Assembly (NCBI GenBank): GCA_947625235.1
Contig: CANQNP010000012.1
Span: forward strand, 1-34,069
DNA: 34,069 nt
Origin: an uncultured Atopobiaceae bacterium
Lineage (GTDB): Bacteria; Actinomycetota; Coriobacteriia; Coriobacteriales; Atopobiaceae
Direction of reading: 5' to 3'
Part shown: positions 31,163 to 34,069 of the stretch, in pieces
How positions within the stretch are numbered: the first letter of the stretch is position 1
How the letters are laid out: the number at the start of each line of letters is the position of its first letter
The notes under the pieces: model-generated
Seen by the model: the letters and a program-made list of their open reading frames with translations, nothing else
The model's database searches: none
Told to the model about the DNA's origin: nothing
Position numbers and translations under genes: made by a program

Positions 31163-31188
31163 TTTCAGGCTGGGGGCGGATTGCCTTG

Positions 31189-32139
31189 TCAGGCGGCGGC
31201 CCTCCCGTTGCGGAAGGCCGCGTCGCCGGCGAGGCGGCGGGTGAGGAGGTCCCGCGCGGTGGCGAACTCCTCGCCGATGAAGCCCAGGCGGAGGAGCCAA
31301 GTCCTCATCGCGTACTTGGGGTTCTCGGTCTGCTGGGGCTTGGGGCTGGCGCTCTTGAGGCTCTTGGCCATCTGGCTGAGGGCCAGGCAAAGCTGGATGT
31401 AACTCTTGAGCTGGCCGGCGTGGAGGCCGTTCTGCTTGCCCTGGCTGGGGGCGTCGAACTGAAAGAGGCGGAACTCAATCGTGCCCTTGGTGAAGGTGGC
31501 GTGGAGGTTGAGCATGTGGTAGCGGCTGCCGTTGTAGTGCTGGTCCCTGCCGTAGCCCTCGCCCTGGGTGGTGTACCAAATGTCCGCGAGGTCGGCCATG
31601 GTGGTGGGCTTCTTGCTGTTCAGCCGCTCCAGGAAGCGGGGGTCCACCGTCCTGCAGTAGTGGGCGATGCGGCGCTGGTCGAGGTCGAGGGCGGCGGCCA
31701 GGAGGCTCTCGTGGCTGGCCATGATGTTGGCCAGGTTCCGCAGGCTCTGCGGGGTGTGGCCCTTGGCTCCGATGTGGATGTGGACCCCGCACCCGCGGGT
31801 GGCGTCGCTCTTGGCACCGGCCTTGCGGAGCCGCCGAACCAGCCCCTGGAGGGTGTCCATGTCGGCGTAGGTCAGGATCGGGGTGACCATCTCGCACTTC
31901 TCGCTGTCCGGGCCGGCGATGCTGACGTCCTTCTGGAACTTCCACTCGCGGCCCTGGGCGTCCCAGGCGCTCCAGGCGCTGTACCCGTTCCGGCGGGCGG
32001 TGTCGCTGTAGCGGTGGGTCCCGAAGAACTCGGCGGCGGTCTTGGCGGCCTGGTTGCGGGTGATGTTGTTCATCTCGATCTCGACCCCGATGGTCTGCTT
32101 CTTCATCTCGGCGACCTGGTTCATCAGCTTCTCGTTCAT
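31189..32139 (-). CDS. Putative amidoligase (GCS-like fold)
   Basis: This 316-residue protein resembles the amidoligase_2 family, ATP-dependent enzymes with a glutamine-synthetase/GCS-like fold that join amines to carboxyl groups. Visible family traits are the early acidic metal-binding motif IGVEIEMNNI, the central GCGVHIHIG, and TKGTIEFRLFQF near residue 225. The last 85 residues are a separate module shared with the neighbour at 32271-33026. The ATG follows GGAGGTACATACC. Its leader carries the structured element also found at the window start. Target molecule and role in infection are unknown; modification of a host or phage protein or of a small molecule is possible. Confidence 0.85.
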   Translation of the reverse strand: MNEKLMNQVAEMKKQTIGVEIEMNNITRNQAAKTAAEFFGTHRYSDTARRNGYSAWSAWDAQGREWKFQKDVSIAGPDSEKCEMVTPILTYADMDTLQGLVRRLRKAGAKSDATRGCGVHIHIGAKGHTPQSLRNLANIMASHESLLAAALDLDQRRIAHYCRTVDPRFLERLNSKKPTTMADLADIWYTTQGEGYGRDQHYNGSRYHMLNLHATFTKGTIEFRLFQFDAPSQGKQNGLHAGQLKSYIQLCLALSQMAKSLKSASPKPQQTENPKYAMRTWLLRLGFIGEEFATARDLLTRRLAGDAAFRNGRAAA

Positions 32140-32146
32140 GGTATGT

Positions 32147-32206
32147 ACCTCCGTTTTTTTGTTTAGGGGTTTTCCCTTTCGGTAGTGTATTAATCACTCT
32201 AAACGG
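32147..32206 (-). promoter_or_regulatory. Structured 5' leader, copy B (upstream of the amidoligase gene)
   Basis: The minus strand carries the same 35-bp block as copy A at 32203-32169. CCGTTT (32206-32201) can pair with AAACGG (32156-32151), which overlaps the Shine-Dalgarno GGAGGT (32152-32147). Compared with copy A, one C-G pair is missing from both arms together. GTTTAG could instead pair with CTAAAC in the loop, giving a possible alternative fold. Confidence 0.5.
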
Positions 32207-32223
32207 CGGTAATATCAAGTTAA
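32197..32223 (-). promoter_or_regulatory. Candidate phage promoter box before the amidoligase gene
   Basis: The minus strand has TTAACTTGATATT, nine bases, then TAGAGTGATTAA. The same TTAACTTGnTATT-N9-TAGAG arrangement occurs at 33091-33065 before the next gene upstream. TTGATA could be a -35, with a poor -10 (GATTAA) 17 bases later. The repeated spacing suggests a shared promoter or operator. Confidence 0.45.
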
Positions 32224-32270
32224 TTCGAAGCCATAATGTACACAATGATTCGAGGCCGGATCTGGTGTAT

Positions 32271-33026
32271 TTACACCGGTTTATCCCCGGCTTTGAAGGC
32301 CGAGGAGCCGGTGAGGTTGCGGAGCAGGATCTTCCGCTCCTCCTTGAACTCGGCCCCGATGAAGCCCAGCCGAAGGAGGAAACAGCGGAAGGAGTACTTC
32401 TCGCTGTCCACCGCCTTCTCTGTGGCGAGGACGCGCTTCTGCCGCTTGCTCATCTCGCACAGGGCGGTGATGAGGTGGGTGTAGGCCCTGGCCTCGTCCG
32501 GCCCCGGCAGCTCCGGGAACCAGGGGAAGGACACCCGGTCCTCGCCGATCTCCAGCGGCAGGTCGGTGAGGCCCAGGGCCTTCTTGATGAGGCTCCCCTT
32601 GGCCTCCAGCAGCTTGGTGAGGTTGCCCACCGCCACCTGCTTCAGGGGGACCGCCACCGTGAGGCCCGTGGGCGCGTCCTGCGGCGCGGTGGCCGGGGTG
32701 GTATCATTTTCCGGGGGCTCCGCCGGGGCGGCCTCCTGGGCCGCGACGTCGGCGGGGTCGGCCTCGCATCCGAGGTTGGAGACCTGGGAGACGAAACCCT
32801 CGTTCACCAGGGCGTCGATGAGGCACTCGATCTCCTCGCTGTCGGCGCGGTCATCGAAGGAAACCACACCGTCGCGGCTGATGGTGAAGTAGTCGACCAT
32901 GTAGGCGAAGGTTGGGGCGCCCAGGTACTTGGCGTCCGCTCCCGTGATGTCGCTGATGGCCTTAACCAGCCGCTTACGCTCCGGGCCGGTCACGTTGTAG
33001 TCCAGGTAGAAATCGTTTGTTGCCAT
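32271..33026 (-). CDS. 'Virulence-related'-type phage protein
   Basis: This 251-residue protein has an N-terminal part (DITGADAKYLGAPTFAYMVD, YFTISRDGVV) typical of a phage family often labelled virulence-related protein, without known function. An Ala/Pro/Thr-rich linker (about 107-145) follows, then a part like TGLTVAVPLKQVAVGNLTKL, and a C-terminal module (YSFRCFLLRLGFIGAEFKEE) shared with the amidoligase. The ATG at 33026 has GGAGG nine bases upstream. The name says nothing reliable about virulence. Confidence 0.7.
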   Translation of the reverse strand: MATNDFYLDYNVTGPERKRLVKAISDITGADAKYLGAPTFAYMVDYFTISRDGVVSFDDRADSEEIECLIDALVNEGFVSQVSNLGCEADPADVAAQEAAPAEPPENDTTPATAPQDAPTGLTVAVPLKQVAVGNLTKLLEAKGSLIKKALGLTDLPLEIGEDRVSFPWFPELPGPDEARAYTHLITALCEMSKRQKRVLATEKAVDSEKYSFRCFLLRLGFIGAEFKEERKILLRNLTGSSAFKAGDKPV

Positions 33027-33064
33027 GGTGGATGCCTCCTTGTCTTTTTGTAGCCACATATTCG

Positions 33065-33091
33065 CTCTACGTGCCTCAAATAGCAAGTTAA
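33065..33091 (-). promoter_or_regulatory. Candidate phage promoter box before the 32271-33026 gene
   Basis: The minus strand has TTAACTTGCTATT, nine bases, then TAGAGCGAATAT. TTGCTA and GAATAT are 17 bases apart. It is a partner of the box at 32197-32223, with identical spacing but without the 35-bp leader block. Confidence 0.45.
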
Positions 33092-33113
33092 ACATCCACC
33101 CGGCTTTGTAGAA

Positions 33114-34069
33114 TCATTCGCCCCAGAATTGTGTAGACCACACAATCCCGGCCAGCACGAAAAAGACGCAGGGCAAAGCGACGCCGTTGCCCCACATCTT
33201 GTACTCCGCGGCATCCGAGTGGGGGTGCCGCAGCCACTTGATGATTTGGTTCCTGCTCTTGGGCCTGGAGGAGGTGCCCACGATTTTGCGGTGCGTCTCG
33301 AACACTTCCTCCCAGAAAGAGATCTCCCGCTCCGTGGGGTGCTCCGTGTCCAGGCCGTCGCACCACCAGTCCGGAAAGCCCTGCAGCCTGGCGCACTCGG
33401 TGGGGGTCAGCCTTCTCACGGTGTATCCCCGGCTGACTGCCGTCGGGTCCTTGAAGTCCCTGGCCAGCAGCGTGGGGGCCTGCTCCTTGCTTACCAGAGG
33501 AAAGCCGCACATCGTCATGGCGCAGGCCGGCGGTGTGACCACGGCCACGCCGCCCTGGTTGGAGTCGGGGGCATTGCCGCTGGTGTCGATGGTGCGGGAC
33601 GTGTCCGTCTCATAGACGTTCTGGCGGGCGTTCCTGGTCCCCTCCGAAGTGAACCGCACATCGTAGGTCCTCACTCCCACCACAAAGGGCTGGTTGTTCC
33701 CTCCGGTGCCGTAGGTGGCTGACACCGTGGGCGCTGTGTTGAGGGGGCCGGTGTATCTCGTATCCTGGCTGTGGTTCTCATACACGGCGGCAGGGACCAC
33801 GCCGGCGCGGAGCGTCGGGGAACGCTCCTCCTCATAGCCGATGGAGTGGCTGGCGGCGGAGTGCTCTGTGCAGAAGCCCGCGGCCATGACGCACGGCGGG
33901 TGCCCGTGGCTCTCCGCCCGGAGGGTACCGGCCACCTTCTCCGAAACGGCCATCCGAGCCCCGCCCTGATCATCCAGGCATATCAGACCGGAGACTCCAG
34001 GGCCAGCCGCAGGATAGCGGGCAGCTCTTTGCCACGCGCGGAAGAACGCCGGAGAATACCCTGACGCGC
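33114..34069 (-). CDS. DNA (cytosine-5) methyltransferase, C-terminal part (cut by window edge)
   Basis: The frame is open to the right edge, so the start and the catalytic Pro-Cys motif are outside. What is visible is the target-recognition region and the last conserved motifs: RRLTPTECARLQGFPDWW (motif IX-like) and EYKMWGNGVALPCVFFV (motif X). It should methylate cytosine in a short DNA target, perhaps to protect phage DNA from restriction. Between the edge and motif IX are about five units of 30-40 residues, each with a TLRA-like core (GTLRAESHG, PTLRAGVVP, PTVSATYGT, RTIDTSGNA, PTLLARDFK). An ATG at 33953 lies inside the frame but has conserved sequence upstream, so it is not the true start. 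Confidence 0.9.
   Translation of the reverse strand, partial: ASGYSPAFFRAWQRAARYPAAGPGVSGLICLDDQGGARMAVSEKVAGTLRAESHGHPPCVMAAGFCTEHSAASHSIGYEEERSPTLRAGVVPAAVYENHSQDTRYTGPLNTAPTVSATYGTGGNNQPFVVGVRTYDVRFTSEGTRNARQNVYETDTSRTIDTSGNAPDSNQGGVAVVTPPACAMTMCGFPLVSKEQAPTLLARDFKDPTAVSRGYTVRRLTPTECARLQGFPDWWCDGLDTEHPTEREISFWEEVFETHRKIVGTSSRPKSRNQIIKWLRHPHSDAAEYKMWGNGVALPCVFFVLAGIVWSTQFWGE

Noticed and set aside
1-34069. CRISPR arrays, tRNA genes, integrase or insertion sequences
   Set aside because: I looked for regular spaced repeats, cloverleaf-like ends, recombinase motifs and transposase motifs on both strands and saw none.

Overview
The window is a contiguous piece of a tailed double-stranded DNA phage or prophage with a contractile tail (myovirus, Caudoviricetes). 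Almost every gene lies on the minus strand, so transcription runs from high to low coordinates. The GC-rich sequence, strong GGAGG-type ribosome binding sites, dense stop/start overlaps (ATGA, TGATG, GTGA) and the phage protein families suggest a host among anaerobic gut Bacillota such as Oscillospiraceae. That host call is an inference from style; no host gene, integrase or tRNA is visible.

Reading in transcription order from the right edge. A DNA C5-cytosine methyltransferase is cut by the window end (33114-34069). It is followed by a 'virulence-related'-type phage protein (32271-33026), a putative amidoligase (31189-32139), a gamma-glutamylcyclotransferase-like protein (30620-31102) and a small zinc ribbon (30438-30638). 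A hairpin-rich non-coding stretch precedes the packaging genes. The packaging and head block (20976-30215) has a lambda-like plan: terminase small and large subunits, joining protein, lambda-type portal, ClpP-type prohead protease with a nested in-frame scaffold start, gpD-like decoration protein, gpE-like capsid protein, then connectors. The tail block (6506-20971) is P2-like: terminator, sheath, tube, tail assembly chaperone with a likely -1 frameshift, tape measure, X, D, V, U, W, J, I, and a 919-residue tail fibre.

The most striking system is a complete diversity-generating retroelement (DGR) at 4272-6639. It contains a variable repeat (VR, 6519-6639) at the 3' end of the tail-fibre gene, a GC-rich GGAA-loop hairpin 3' of the VR, an Avd-like accessory gene (5845-6306) behind a strong sigma70-type promoter, a template repeat (TR, 5690-5810), and a DGR-type reverse transcriptase (4272-5450). 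TR and VR are both 121 bp. They differ at 12 positions, and every one is an adenine of the template strand, which is the hallmark of DGR mutagenic retrohoming. The variable residues lie in a C-terminal lectin-like domain of the fibre, so the system should diversify host-receptor binding.

After the reverse transcriptase come three small genes, a pair of terminators, and a lysis cassette (702-3281): several small membrane proteins and a three-domain endolysin (lysozyme-like, CHAP, SH3), closed by a terminator. The only plus-strand gene is a small acidic protein at 68-406. Its 5' leader shares an identical 35-bp block with the leader of the minus-strand amidoligase gene, and the flanking arms show a compensated one-base-pair indel, which suggests a shared regulatory RNA structure.
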